Shown here piece after piece: positions 45,541 through 54,529 of a stretch of DNA of 64,000 nucleotides (its first letter is position 1; every line of letters begins with the position of its first letter). Made by a program: the position numbers and the translations under genes. The notes under the pieces are model-generated. The model did not search any database, was not told the DNA's origin, and worked only from the letters and a program-made list of their open reading frames with translations. The stretch is from Bacteroidales bacterium. GTDB lineage: Bacteria; Bacteroidota; Bacteroidia; Bacteroidales; P3. The stretch is taken from NCBI GenBank assembly GCA_017633985.1, contig JAGBOF010000003.1, positions 1-64,000 of the forward strand, written 5' to 3'.

Positions 45541-46601
45541 TTTATTTTCTTTATCCCGCATGCCCATTTCAATGTATCAACAGCGTCAGCAAAATCGTCA
45601 AAAACAGGCTTTTGATTATCTCCGTAGCGGCATAAAGAAGCAACGTTTACATTCAAATCAACTCTATCGGAAAACGTTACGCACTGCAAATTGTCTTTTT
45701 CCCTCTCTATAATCTTTTTGACCACCTCCATATTGTTGTAATACGAATAATTGACAACGCTTACAGGCGAATACAACTCACCGTTTTGTCTTAAAAGCAC
45801 GGCACCAGCATCAATAAACCCGATATTGTTCATTATCATGACAGCCTTTTGATAATCCAGATTATTGCGGTACTTGTTGCTGTCGCTGATATATGAATAT
45901 TTTTGCAGCTTTTGTATTAACAATGAAAAATCATAACCTTCGGGAACAAGCAAATGCGATATGCTTCTGCAGCCAAGCCCGTAATAAAGACAAATATCAT
46001 CTTCCAATCCGCTGATATCATCCTCGGGAGTAATAACTGCAAGAGAATAACGGCTCCTACGTATGATATGCGGAATATCTCCGAAATACTGCTCAAAAAT
46101 CAATGACGACGAATTACTGCCTGTTGCTATCACACCGTCTATACCGCATTTGATATCCGAAATATGTGTTTTCAAATATTCTATTTGCGGTTCCGCTTCA
46201 GGCAAAAACGATGTCAGCCGTTTTAGAAGGAAAGGTATTATAACATTATCGTCAGAAGACAGCTTTATAAGCACTTTGCATCCGCTTAAAAGCACACACA
46301 TTATATCATGGAATGCAACCGCAGGAACGTTACCCGCACAAACAACAAGAATTTGTTTATTTTCCGAAGGGTTATACAGATTCTTTGAAGTGTTGCCGTA
46401 TTTTTTTGCATACATTTCGCTTGTCAAACTGTCGGTTATATAAGTAAGATTCTTTATTGCAACAGTTGTCATAGTTTTATCAAACCACGGATTAACTTTT
46501 TGTGCTTTTGTCAAAACTTCCTGATATTCCCCGCCGTCAATATTGTTTCTTATATCATCACCAAGACGTTTAAATGCATTGATCATATCTTCCGCCGTCA
46601 T
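45537..46601 (-). CDS. LuxC-like acyl-CoA reductase
   Basis: 354 residues of the LuxC/acyl-CoA reductase family, an aldehyde-dehydrogenase-like fold that reduces acyl groups to aldehydes with NADPH. Family segments: VVCAGNVPAVAFHDIMCVLLSG, KLSSDDNVIIPFL and DICLYYGLGCRSISHL, which holds the likely catalytic cysteine. No luxE-type partner, acyl carrier protein or luciferase genes are nearby, so it is not bioluminescence. In Bacteroidota its role is undefined, perhaps lipid aldehyde formation. Confidence 0.8.
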   Translation of the reverse strand: MTAEDMINAFKRLGDDIRNNIDGGEYQEVLTKAQKVNPWFDKTMTTVAIKNLTYITDSLTSEMYAKKYGNTSKNLYNPSENKQILVVCAGNVPAVAFHDIMCVLLSGCKVLIKLSSDDNVIIPFLLKRLTSFLPEAEPQIEYLKTHISDIKCGIDGVIATGSNSSSLIFEQYFGDIPHIIRRSRYSLAVITPEDDISGLEDDICLYYGLGCRSISHLLVPEGYDFSLLIQKLQKYSYISDSNKYRNNLDYQKAVMIMNNIGFIDAGAVLLRQNGELYSPVSVVNYSYYNNMEVVKKIIEREKDNLQCVTFSDRVDLNVNVASLCRYGDNQKPVFDDFADAVDTLKWACGIKKIK

Positions 46602-46662
46602 AACTGTAAGTATTATTGATTACATACTGCATATTAATTGTCCATACCCATATTTCAAGGTA

Positions 46663-48552
46663 TCATCTTCGCGCAATATCCTGATAAAGTATCTGAAGCA
46701 AAACTTTTCCTTTCATTTCGCGCTGTTTATCCTCCCCGTAAATAACCTTACCCGCATCTTTATCCCATACGGTAAGCCCTCGACTGTCCATAAACCCGAA
46801 TCCTGTGGTGTAGACATACATCGCATAGTCCTGATACGACGGATTAAACACATCACGTGAATAAACGAAATCCTCGCAAGGCAGATTCATGGCAGTTAAC
46901 ACCGTTTTGGGAATATCGGTCTGATTGACTAACCTACCGATATGCTTTTTAACCGTAACCGCTCCGCCTGTAAAAATAACGGGAACACGGTACAAACGGC
47001 TGTCTTCGCGTGAGAGCCCCGCAGGATGCACTGTCCCATGATCGGCAACCAATACCACAAGCATATTCTGCCACAAATCGGTTTGCTTAAGCTTGTTTAT
47101 GAAAACGCCTAAACAAGAATCCGTATAGGCTGCACTGTTCAGATAAGGATTAGAGAATTTGCGCATATCAACATCGAATGGTTCATGGGAGGAAAGCGTC
47201 AAAAATGTAGTGAAAAACGGTTTTATTTTACCCTCACTGTCTTTTTGGGCCGCGTTTTCTTGTAATAAGTCATATAAATAGGAAAACGTTACGGCGTCAT
47301 TGACTCCCCATTTACTCAAACGGTATTTCACGTCAAAGGATCTGTAATCCGTCACGCTCTTATATCCGCCCGAATAAAAGAATGAACGCATGTTGGCAAA
47401 ATTTATGTCTCCCCCGTAAAGCATCTGCGTATTGTACCCTGCAGAAGAAAGAGTTTTCGCCATCGAAGGCAAAGTTCTTGTTTTCTCAGGGTATTTTATT
47501 ATTGACATATCGGGTTGTGCGGGAAAGCCTGTAAGTATGGATACAATGCCTCTGTCAGTTCTCATACCGTTGCTGTATGCTCGGTCAAAGACAAGTGATT
47601 CCTCCGCAATTTTATTCAGATTTTCCGTAACCTCCATGCCCTGTGCAACGGCGAACTCGCCGTCTATTGCCTTAACTATATTTGCCGTAAAACTCTCAAG
47701 TATTATCACCAACACATTAGGGCGGTCTGTCGAAAGGAATGATTGTTTTAATTCATTATCATCATTTACTGCGGCATTATCATGCGACAATAATTTTTCA
47801 AACTCACGTTTTGCGAACTCATCATCATAGAATTTGTACTTATGTGCGAAATCCTCCGTTTTGCCGAGCGAATACAACAAAGAGAATGCAGGGTTTACCG
47901 CCGCAAGATTAAGTTTCTGGTTACTGCTGTAATAAACCATGCCGATATTTGCCGTTGCCGTTGAAACGCCTCCGCGTGTAAAGACAATAAGAAGCGGAAT
48001 ATAGACAACCAAAAGCAAACTCTTTACAATCTTCCGCCACAAAGGCAGATTGCTTTCACGTTTTGATTCAATCAAAGGCGATTTATCGAAAACAAATCTG
48101 TATGTAAACAAAACGATAAGGAAATACGGCACGGCAATAAGCAGGAATTTCACGACATCCTGCAGCGTTACGCTGTTCAAACTCTCCGAAAAATCCTTCA
48201 AATAGAATATCAGCGTAGCGTCCATGCGGAATCCCCAATAGGAATACAGCACCGCATCAACGGCAAACAGTACCGTCACCGCAACTGCGAGTATTATATT
48301 ATATATGTAAAGAAATTTTCTGATATTAAACCGTAAGAACGTATTGACAAGGCATGCCGCAACGGGTATAAACAGAAAATATGACGCAAAACACGCATCC
48401 AATTTCACCCCGTGCGCTATCACCGCAATCCAATCGCTGAAAACCGCATCCTCTACGGGATTGGACAACATGAAAAGCGGTTTTTGGATAACGAACATCA
48501 GTATCCAAAAAACATACATTAATATCAATGCCGTAAAACTTCTTATTTTCAC
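46663..48552 (-). CDS. LTA-synthase-like sulfatase-fold membrane phosphotransferase
   Basis: 629 residues from GTG 48552 (KIRSFTALILMYVFWIL). A longer frame to ATG 48639 starts inside repeat element E, so I prefer the GTG, though this is not certain. Five hydrophobic helices (about residues 1-200) precede an extracytoplasmic alkaline-phosphatase/sulfatase-fold domain: NVLVIILESF (metal-binding Glu), SNGMRTDRGIVSILTGFP (catalytic Thr), and ADHGTVHPAG (metal ligands). Homologues transfer phosphoglycerol or phosphoethanolamine onto surface polymers or lipids. The Bacteroidota substrate is unknown. Confidence 0.8.
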   Translation of the reverse strand: MKIRSFTALILMYVFWILMFVIQKPLFMLSNPVEDAVFSDWIAVIAHGVKLDACFASYFLFIPVAACLVNTFLRFNIRKFLYIYNIILAVAVTVLFAVDAVLYSYWGFRMDATLIFYLKDFSESLNSVTLQDVVKFLLIAVPYFLIVLFTYRFVFDKSPLIESKRESNLPLWRKIVKSLLLVVYIPLLIVFTRGGVSTATANIGMVYYSSNQKLNLAAVNPAFSLLYSLGKTEDFAHKYKFYDDEFAKREFEKLLSHDNAAVNDDNELKQSFLSTDRPNVLVIILESFTANIVKAIDGEFAVAQGMEVTENLNKIAEESLVFDRAYSNGMRTDRGIVSILTGFPAQPDMSIIKYPEKTRTLPSMAKTLSSAGYNTQMLYGGDINFANMRSFFYSGGYKSVTDYRSFDVKYRLSKWGVNDAVTFSYLYDLLQENAAQKDSEGKIKPFFTTFLTLSSHEPFDVDMRKFSNPYLNSAAYTDSCLGVFINKLKQTDLWQNMLVVLVADHGTVHPAGLSREDSRLYRVPVIFTGGAVTVKKHIGRLVNQTDIPKTVLTAMNLPCEDFVYSRDVFNPSYQDYAMYVYTTGFGFMDSRGLTVWDKDAGKVIYGEDKQREMKGKVLLQILYQDIARR

Positions 48553-48610
48553 TTCGGTATGCCGTTTTATCTTTGCCTTGTAGTAAAAAATAAATGCCTT
48601 ATGTTGTTTT

Positions 48611-48723
48611 GCCGCCGCCCCGTCGCATATTATTTTCAAAAAAACTGTTTTTTTGCCCTTAAAAAACTGTTTTTTTGATGTAAAAAAACAGTTTTTTTTC
48701 AGATTAATACAGCAAGGGGCGGA
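48611..48723 (+). repeat. Phased A/T-tract inverted-repeat element, copy E
   Basis: A 113-bp element: left arm GCCGCCCCGTCGCATATTA, right arm TAATACAGCAAGGGGCGG. Modules are A7-CTG-T7, A6-CTG-T7 and A7-CAG-T8, with spacers gccctt and gatgt. It lies between the LTA-synthase-like gene and the M3 peptidase gene; an apparent ATG for the former lies in its left arm. Confidence 0.85.
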
Positions 48724-48784
48724 ATCAATAGGGCTTAAGGCGTCTTTCAGACGTTAAAAAGCCCCGCCGTTATAATGCAATTTT

Positions 48785-50881
48785 TTATTGCATTCCCCTT
48801 TGGATAAGAAGATACTTCATATCAGGATCTTTTCCCCGGAACCTACGGTATTGTTCAGCCGCATCGTTAGTTCCTCCGTGCGAAAGAACATAATTTGCGA
48901 ACTTACCGCTTACTTCTTTATTGAATATATCGCCCGTTTCCTTCCATGCAACGAAAGCATCTGCGTCAAGCATTTCGCTCCATGTGTAACAATAATAGCC
49001 TGCCGAGTATCCGCCGCCGAAAATATGTGTAAAATATGTACTTCTGTACCTCGGAGGAATTTGTTTAGGCATGTGAATGGATTGCATAGCCTTGGTCTCA
49101 AATTCCTGCAACGAAACAGTATCGTCTTTGGTTATCTTATGCATCTGCATATCCAACCAAGCCGCTGCAAGCAACTCTCCGAACATAAATCCCTGATTGA
49201 AATTCTCCGCTCTTTGCATCTTATTTATTATTTCCTGCGGAATAACTTCGCCGTCCGCATTTTTGGCATATGTTTTCAACACTTCGGGTTGCATACACCA
49301 GTGCTCGGCAAGTTGGGAAGGCAATTCCACAAAATCAGTCGGCACATTTGTGCCCGAAGTAGACGGATAAGTGCCGTCAGAAAGGAACTCATTGGTTGCA
49401 TGTCCCATCTCGTGGAATACAGTCAATGCCTCATCAGCCGTAAGTGTTGTCCTGCCGTTTTGTTTTGCGTAATTGAAACAAACTTGTATTATAGGGTCTA
49501 TGCGTTTACCGTCTTTTTTGTATTGAGGTGTGAACGCAGTGCACCAAGCACCACCGCTTTTGCCGCCTCGTATATAAGCGTCAAAATAAAGTATGCCTGC
49601 ATGCTCGCCTTTTGAGTTTTTAACTTCGTAGACATCCACATCATCGGCGTATGTCTGGATGTTATCAAGTTTAGTAAAGGTAAGACCGTAAAGTTTAGTT
49701 ATATTGTCGAAACAACCTTGCTTAACGTTTTCTATTTCAAAATAAGGACGCGTCTGTTGTTCGTCAAAATCATATTTTTGCTTCTTTAACTTTTCTGCAT
49801 AATAATACATATCCCAGCCTTCAAGCGTTGCACCTTTTTCATCCTGTGATAACATGGCCTGAAATTGCTTAATATCATTCTCCGCAGCCTTAACGGCATA
49901 TTTTAAACAGTTCTCAAGTATACTGTCCGCATTGCGGGGAGTTTTTGCCATGCGGTCTTCCAATTGCCATGATGCGAAATTGTCATAACCCAGCAAATTA
50001 GCCATCTCTGCACGCAAATGAAGTATTTGTTCCGTTATTTTGTTGTTGTCATACTGATTGCCGTTATTTCCTCTGTTGATTCTGGCGTCAAATATCTGCT
50101 TGCGCAAACTGCGGTTATCGCAATAAGTCAAAAAAGGCAGCACACTGGAATTGTCAAGCGTAAAGATCCATTTACCGTCCTGCTTTTGTTCTTTGGCAGT
50201 TGCTGCGGCATTGTCAACAAGCCACTGCGGAAGTCCTTTCAAATCCTCTTTATCGGTTATAACAAGCTTATAATTTTTGGTTTCTGCCAAAACATTGGCA
50301 TTATACTTATCGTTAAGTGTAACAAGTTGCTGATTGATTTTTTTCAATTGCTCTTTCTTTTCTTTATCAAGCAATGCGCCGCCGCGGACAAATGAATCAT
50401 ACGTTTTTTTCAGCAAATGCTCCTGTTCTTCGTTAAGATTCATTTTACTGCGGTTGTCCCATACCGTCTTTATACGGTTAAATAATTTTTCGTTAAGCTT
50501 AATCTCCGCTTCATGATCCGATAACATCGGCGATATTTTCTCTTGTAATTTTTGTAAGCTGTCGTTTGTATTGCAGCCTATCATGTTTTCATACACCAAA
50601 GTCACTCTTGTAAGCAACCTTCCGCTGTAATCCAAAGCCGCTACCGTATTGTCAAACGTCGGTTTATCGGTATTATTGACTATGGAGTCTATTTCTTTGT
50701 TGTGTATCTTGATTGCCTCCGTGAATGCAGGTTCATAATCCGATGTTTTTATGCTTTCGAAAGGCACGGTCTGAAACGGCGTGTCCCAATCGGTAAGTAA
50801 AGGATTTGTTACTTCTTTTTTACTGCATCCTGAAATCATTAACATTGCCACGCTGCACATTGTCAAAATTATTTTCTTCAT
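48785..50881 (-). CDS. M3 family metallopeptidase (Dcp-like) lipoprotein
   Basis: 698 residues with a lipoprotein signal (VAMLMISGCSKKE). The zinc site HEMGHATNEF with a downstream Glu-containing PSQLAEHW segment is typical of M3A peptidyl-dipeptidase Dcp or oligopeptidase A. The N-terminal helical lid (PAFTEAIKIHNKEIDSIV, RTPRNADSILENCLKYA-type sequence) fits the family. Unlike cytosolic Dcp, the lipobox predicts periplasmic or outer-membrane location, where it would trim short peptides. It follows plsY by 23 bp and is probably in one operon. Confidence 0.93.
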   Translation of the reverse strand: MKKIILTMCSVAMLMISGCSKKEVTNPLLTDWDTPFQTVPFESIKTSDYEPAFTEAIKIHNKEIDSIVNNTDKPTFDNTVAALDYSGRLLTRVTLVYENMIGCNTNDSLQKLQEKISPMLSDHEAEIKLNEKLFNRIKTVWDNRSKMNLNEEQEHLLKKTYDSFVRGGALLDKEKKEQLKKINQQLVTLNDKYNANVLAETKNYKLVITDKEDLKGLPQWLVDNAAATAKEQKQDGKWIFTLDNSSVLPFLTYCDNRSLRKQIFDARINRGNNGNQYDNNKITEQILHLRAEMANLLGYDNFASWQLEDRMAKTPRNADSILENCLKYAVKAAENDIKQFQAMLSQDEKGATLEGWDMYYYAEKLKKQKYDFDEQQTRPYFEIENVKQGCFDNITKLYGLTFTKLDNIQTYADDVDVYEVKNSKGEHAGILYFDAYIRGGKSGGAWCTAFTPQYKKDGKRIDPIIQVCFNYAKQNGRTTLTADEALTVFHEMGHATNEFLSDGTYPSTSGTNVPTDFVELPSQLAEHWCMQPEVLKTYAKNADGEVIPQEIINKMQRAENFNQGFMFGELLAAAWLDMQMHKITKDDTVSLQEFETKAMQSIHMPKQIPPRYRSTYFTHIFGGGYSAGYYCYTWSEMLDADAFVAWKETGDIFNKEVSGKFANYVLSHGGTNDAAEQYRRFRGKDPDMKYLLIQRGMQ

Positions 50882-50904
50882 TTTATTTGCTTATATTTTA
50901 ATTG

Positions 50905-51609
50905 TCAATTATTATTTTGATTGTCCGAAGATACGGTCTTCTTAAATTTAAACTTCGGTTCCTGATGGTTTCTCAATCTTTTAATATTCTTACGGTGTGT
51001 CCACAGAATAAATAACGCAACAATCACCGAAAATATTGCCATTGATAAGGTAATGTCTTCGTGTTTGGGAAGCCACAATTTGCTTGTCAGATATAATACA
51101 GGGAATGATACTGCTGCAGCCATTGAAGAGACGGAAATATACTTTGTCAAAACAAATGTAAGAATAAATACGGCAAGAACAAACGGTATGATATTGTTAA
51201 ATAAACCTATCACCGCACCTAACATTGTAGCTACGCCTTTTCCGCCCTTAAAACCTGCGAATACAGGAAGTGCATGTCCCACAACGACCACTATTGCCAC
51301 TGCTAAAGAATAATAAGAGAAATCATTAATCCATCCCCAATCCTTTAAGAAAGATCCGAATACGTTTGCAGACAAATAAACGGCTATCCAACCTTTTGCA
51401 ACGTCCAACGCCAACACCACTAAACCAGGCAAAAGTCCCAAGACCCTTATAGTATTCGTAGCACCTGCGTTATGAGAACCTTCTTTACGCACATCGGTTT
51501 TAAAAAAACTCTTTCCAATCCACACTGCAGAAGGAATACTACCCAAAAGATATGCAACAATCAACCCTAATAATAGTTGCAGTGCCCTGTATATTGTAAA
51601 ATCTGCCAT
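50905..51609 (-). CDS. plsY: Acyl-phosphate glycerol-3-phosphate acyltransferase PlsY
   Basis: 234 residues, polytopic. PlsY motifs: LLGSIPSAVWIGK (motif 1), GSHNAGATNTIRVLG (phosphate loop), and FKGGKGVATMLGAV (glycerol-3-phosphate loop). It transfers an acyl group from acyl phosphate to glycerol-3-phosphate at the inner membrane, the first step of phospholipid synthesis. The C-terminus carries an extra basic cytoplasmic tail (HQEPKFKFKKTVSS). Promoter lies at 51650. Confidence 0.95.
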   Translation of the reverse strand: MADFTIYRALQLLLGLIVAYLLGSIPSAVWIGKSFFKTDVRKEGSHNAGATNTIRVLGLLPGLVVLALDVAKGWIAVYLSANVFGSFLKDWGWINDFSYYSLAVAIVVVVGHALPVFAGFKGGKGVATMLGAVIGLFNNIIPFVLAVFILTFVLTKYISVSSMAAAVSFPVLYLTSKLWLPKHEDITLSMAIFSVIVALFILWTHRKNIKRLRNHQEPKFKFKKTVSSDNQNNN

Positions 51610-51649
51610 AACTACACTAATATTTTTATATTATCCGATAAATAAATTG

Positions 51650-51657
51650 CAAAGATA
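51650..51657 (-). promoter_or_regulatory. -7 promoter box TATCTTTG of plsY-M3 operon
   Basis: Exact TATCTTTGC on the minus strand, 40 bp before ATG 51609. Confidence 0.6.
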
Positions 51658-51786
51658 TAAAAAATTTTCATATCCATGCCATATTATAAAGCCCCAATTG
51701 CTTTACGAAAGTTCAAGTGTGTGCATTTAGTTAATCATATCACAATGTTTTACGGCACTACAATGTCTTTTCAAAACATTATAACA

Positions 51787-51814
51787 AAAAGTGTCTGCAA
51801 TATCATGCAAACAC
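51787..51814 (-). terminator. Intrinsic terminator of the 51856 gene
   Basis: GTGT-C-TGCA and TGCA-A-ACAC form a stem with a 5-6 nt loop, followed on the minus strand by CTTTTTG, 42 bp after the stop. Confidence 0.65.
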
Positions 51815-51855
51815 CTTGTCAAACTGTATATATATTATAAGTACTAATGCAAAAA

Positions 51856-53508
51856 CTAACGTATACCTTCTCTGGTTTCAATCTTACCAATCATATTATT
51901 GTCTTCATGATGTACCAAAAAGATAATGTACTTATCGTGGGTCAAGAACAATGTTTTGAAAAACGGCATCTCTTTGCTGTCTTGTTTGGATTTGAAGGAT
52001 TGCAACCAGTTGTAGCTTCCGTCGGAAAATACCTGCACAAATGAAACCTGTGTACGCAGTTTATCGCTGTCGTATTGCTTATTAGGAGTGAATTTTCCGT
52101 CCTTAAAATTGGATATATGGTCGTTAAACATAATGTACATACCGTATCTGTCGCGGGTCAATGCATATCCGTTATAATCATTGCTTCCCCTGTATTCTTT
52201 CTGACGCTTTGCTATAAAGCCGTTGCCGCTTACAAGTCCCGTATTGTCGATATTCGTTATAATCAAATCCCTGTAAAACATTGCATCTTCCCCCGTAGGC
52301 TTATCTCCCCTTCTCTTTGCAGGCTGAACCTTTGACTGATAACGCTGCTCACCTATCATAATAACATTACCGCCTATCATCGGCACCAAATGATCTACGT
52401 AAGCCGTAAATTGGGACGGAATAACCATACCGTTACTGCCCACCGTAGGACGTACGGCTTTCTTATCCTTCGGATTAGGCTTGAAAGGAGCGACCATATT
52501 GTCGGTCTCATAATCTTTAAACTCCGATTGGGAGAAATTCTTTTGGTAATGACGGCGTTTGTCAAACGTATAAGCAAACGAACCCGATGCAAGATAAGGT
52601 TTTTCGTTGCTCGTACCGTAATAACCCGCCAACATATAGTCACCTTCCAAATTAAAACAACATTTCATATCCGTAACCCACGCTTTTTCCATCTGAAGTG
52701 TATAACCTTTATTAATATAAGGCTCCAAATGTATCAAAAACGCTTTGTCATCTGCATGATTGATTTTCTTACCCGTCACATAACCGTTTATTGCCAGCAA
52801 AGCACGTTTACCGTCATTGCTTACGGCTACGTCAGCTACCTTGTAAGAAGGCATCTGTATATTCTTAAGTGCATAAGACTTATCCCAAAGCATGTTAAGC
52901 TTGTCATCATAAACACGTACCGATGCATTGCGGCCTGCGGTATCGTTTTCAAACAAACAAAATACCATCTTGGTTTTGTTTTCGGAGAATTTGAATAAAT
53001 AAGGCGATTGTGCACTGTCGGCAAAGTAGTTATAGGTTATAAATTTCTGCGGTTGGTCTATCAAACGCATGTCTTTAAGGTGAAGAAACTCATAATAAAG
53101 CGTTTGTTTTCCCGTTTTAGGTTCCTGTGTCTTCTTTCTGGCGGAACCTTTTGTCTGAACGGGTTTATCTTCCTTTGTTTTGGAAAGAATAAATCCCACA
53201 AGATCGTTACTTCGCCATGTCTGTTCTATCTTAAACTTATTGCTACCGAAATTAATACGTGCAACCTTTTCTATTTTTCCCGTCTTATCGGTACGGGCAA
53301 GATAATAACGGTATTCAAACTCCCCCTCACCGATATATTCATCCAAACTGTAATAAAAATAGTATCCGTTTATGTCCTCGGCAAGGAACTGCGCATCTTT
53401 ACAATTATCTTTAATGTCATGAAAACGTTCACTCCATTGTATTTCCATCTGTGCTGCGGCAGTCAAACCGATTAACAAAGCCGTAAGTGCAAAAAACAAT
53501 CTTTTCAT
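51856..53508 (-). CDS. Secreted protein of unknown function, propeller-like
   Basis: 550 residues from ATG 53508 (signal MKRLFFALTALLIGLTAAAQ); the ATG at 53535 is upstream of the signal and close to the -7 box. The mature protein has repeating strand patterns such as YKVADVAVSNDGKRALLAINGY, CCFNLEGDYMLAGYYG and YALTRDRYGMYIMFND, suggestive of a beta-propeller. A basic low-complexity insert (TKGSARKKTQEPKTGK) lies near residue 130. I do not recognise a family. It stands alone with promoter and terminator; probably periplasmic or on the surface. Confidence 0.7.
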   Translation of the reverse strand: MKRLFFALTALLIGLTAAAQMEIQWSERFHDIKDNCKDAQFLAEDINGYYFYYSLDEYIGEGEFEYRYYLARTDKTGKIEKVARINFGSNKFKIEQTWRSNDLVGFILSKTKEDKPVQTKGSARKKTQEPKTGKQTLYYEFLHLKDMRLIDQPQKFITYNYFADSAQSPYLFKFSENKTKMVFCLFENDTAGRNASVRVYDDKLNMLWDKSYALKNIQMPSYKVADVAVSNDGKRALLAINGYVTGKKINHADDKAFLIHLEPYINKGYTLQMEKAWVTDMKCCFNLEGDYMLAGYYGTSNEKPYLASGSFAYTFDKRRHYQKNFSQSEFKDYETDNMVAPFKPNPKDKKAVRPTVGSNGMVIPSQFTAYVDHLVPMIGGNVIMIGEQRYQSKVQPAKRRGDKPTGEDAMFYRDLIITNIDNTGLVSGNGFIAKRQKEYRGSNDYNGYALTRDRYGMYIMFNDHISNFKDGKFTPNKQYDSDKLRTQVSFVQVFSDGSYNWLQSFKSKQDSKEMPFFKTLFLTHDKYIIFLVHHEDNNMIGKIETREGIR

Positions 53509-53532
53509 ATCACGATTTAATAAAAACAAATG

Positions 53533-53540
53533 CAAAGATA
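53533..53540 (-). promoter_or_regulatory. -7 promoter box TATCTTTG of the 51856-53508 gene
   Basis: TATCTTTGC lies 24 bp before ATG 53508 and just before the alternative ATG 53535, which it makes unlikely. Confidence 0.6.
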
Positions 53541-53674
53541 AAAAGTTTTTTTCAATTATTAATAAATGTATAAGAAAAAGTAAGTTTTTTTTCTCTACAT
53601 TTTACAAAAACGTAACATAAAAAAACAGACAAAATTCTACTTTAAAAAATTCCGTTTGCGCATGCCGCAAAAAT

Positions 53675-53756
53675 AAGACGGCGTTTTAATAAATTAAAAC
53701 GCCGTTTCAGTAAATTTTTATCGCTGATTAATTTCTTAAAACGGCGTCTTTTTTTT
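53675..53756. repeat. CGCCGT palindrome cluster, copy 6
   Basis: A perfect 12-bp stem with a 2-nt loop (CGGCGTTTTAAT at 53679-53690, complement 53693-53704). TTAAAACGGCGTCTT at 53736-53750 is nearly inverted to the left edge and is followed by T8. It lies between the RNase H end and the promoter of the unknown secreted gene. Confidence 0.65.
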
Positions 53757-53806
53757 AAACCGTTTATACACAACAATTTACAAAGGCGTAATTTTAGGCT
53801 GAAAAA

Positions 53807-54502
53807 TCAATGTTTTCTTCCGAAATCTGCTGGTATTTCACCCCATATTTCGGTCTTCCATTTTATTATTTCGGTAGTGTAAGTATTTGTTTGCAGCCAT
53901 TGCTCGGCGCGGTGGATATATGCAAACAAATCTTCGGTCTTTTTATTCAACTGTAACTGGGTCTTGCATTTTTTTTGCCTAACCCACTTCAAGGCATTTA
54001 TGCTGTCGGTATACAAAGGCTGCTTTAGATTGTACCGTTTCAAGTATGACAATCCGTGAACCAATGCCAAAAACTCGCCGATATTATTAGTGCCGTGCGG
54101 ATGCTTATAATAAAAAATCTGTTTACCCGTAAGGATATGAACGCCGCGGTATTCCATTACACCGGGATTGCCGCTGCATGCCGCATCTACACATAATGAA
54201 TCCGTAATAGGCAGTTCGTCATAAAGAATAGGGTTGATTTGTTTGTATTTTGGCGAATCAATCTTATTGATTTGTAATGTCTTTTCCGCAGAAGACTTAT
54301 CCTGTAACTGCTTATCACCTGATGTTTTAAAATAATCGTAATACGGATTATTGAAAGCCTGTTCTGCTTCTTTTTTTGTGTCAAATGATTTGAATCTGGC
54401 CTGCGAAAATCCGTCTATACTCGCTTTGCATTCGTTCCATGAGGCAAACACTCCTTTTTTTCTGCCCGACCAAACTACGTAATATTTGTTTTTACCAGCC
54501 AT
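53807..54502 (-). CDS. rnhA: Ribonuclease H1 with viroplasmin-type hybrid-binding domain
   Basis: 231 residues. An N-terminal caulimovirus-viroplasmin/RNase HI hybrid-binding domain (KYYVVWSGRKKGVFASWNECKASIDGFSQARFKSF, residues 5-45) is joined by a linker to an RNase H fold. Likely catalytic acids are in LCVDAACSGNPG (Asp), NNIGEFLALVHGL (Glu) and LYTDSINALKWV (Asp). It cleaves RNA in RNA-DNA hybrids. It follows the large T9SS cargo gene by 27 bp; functional linkage is doubtful. Confidence 0.92.
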   Translation of the reverse strand: MAGKNKYYVVWSGRKKGVFASWNECKASIDGFSQARFKSFDTKKEAEQAFNNPYYDYFKTSGDKQLQDKSSAEKTLQINKIDSPKYKQINPILYDELPITDSLCVDAACSGNPGVMEYRGVHILTGKQIFYYKHPHGTNNIGEFLALVHGLSYLKRYNLKQPLYTDSINALKWVRQKKCKTQLQLNKKTEDLFAYIHRAEQWLQTNTYTTEIIKWKTEIWGEIPADFGRKH

Positions 54503-54529
54503 TGATGAATCTAAAAACTCTTTTGCTAT

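Noticed and set aside
17847-48723. CRISPR array interpretation of the repeated modules
   Set aside because: The modules are only three per copy, the spacers are 5-6 nt, and there are no cas genes; the layout is an inverted-repeat element, not a CRISPR.
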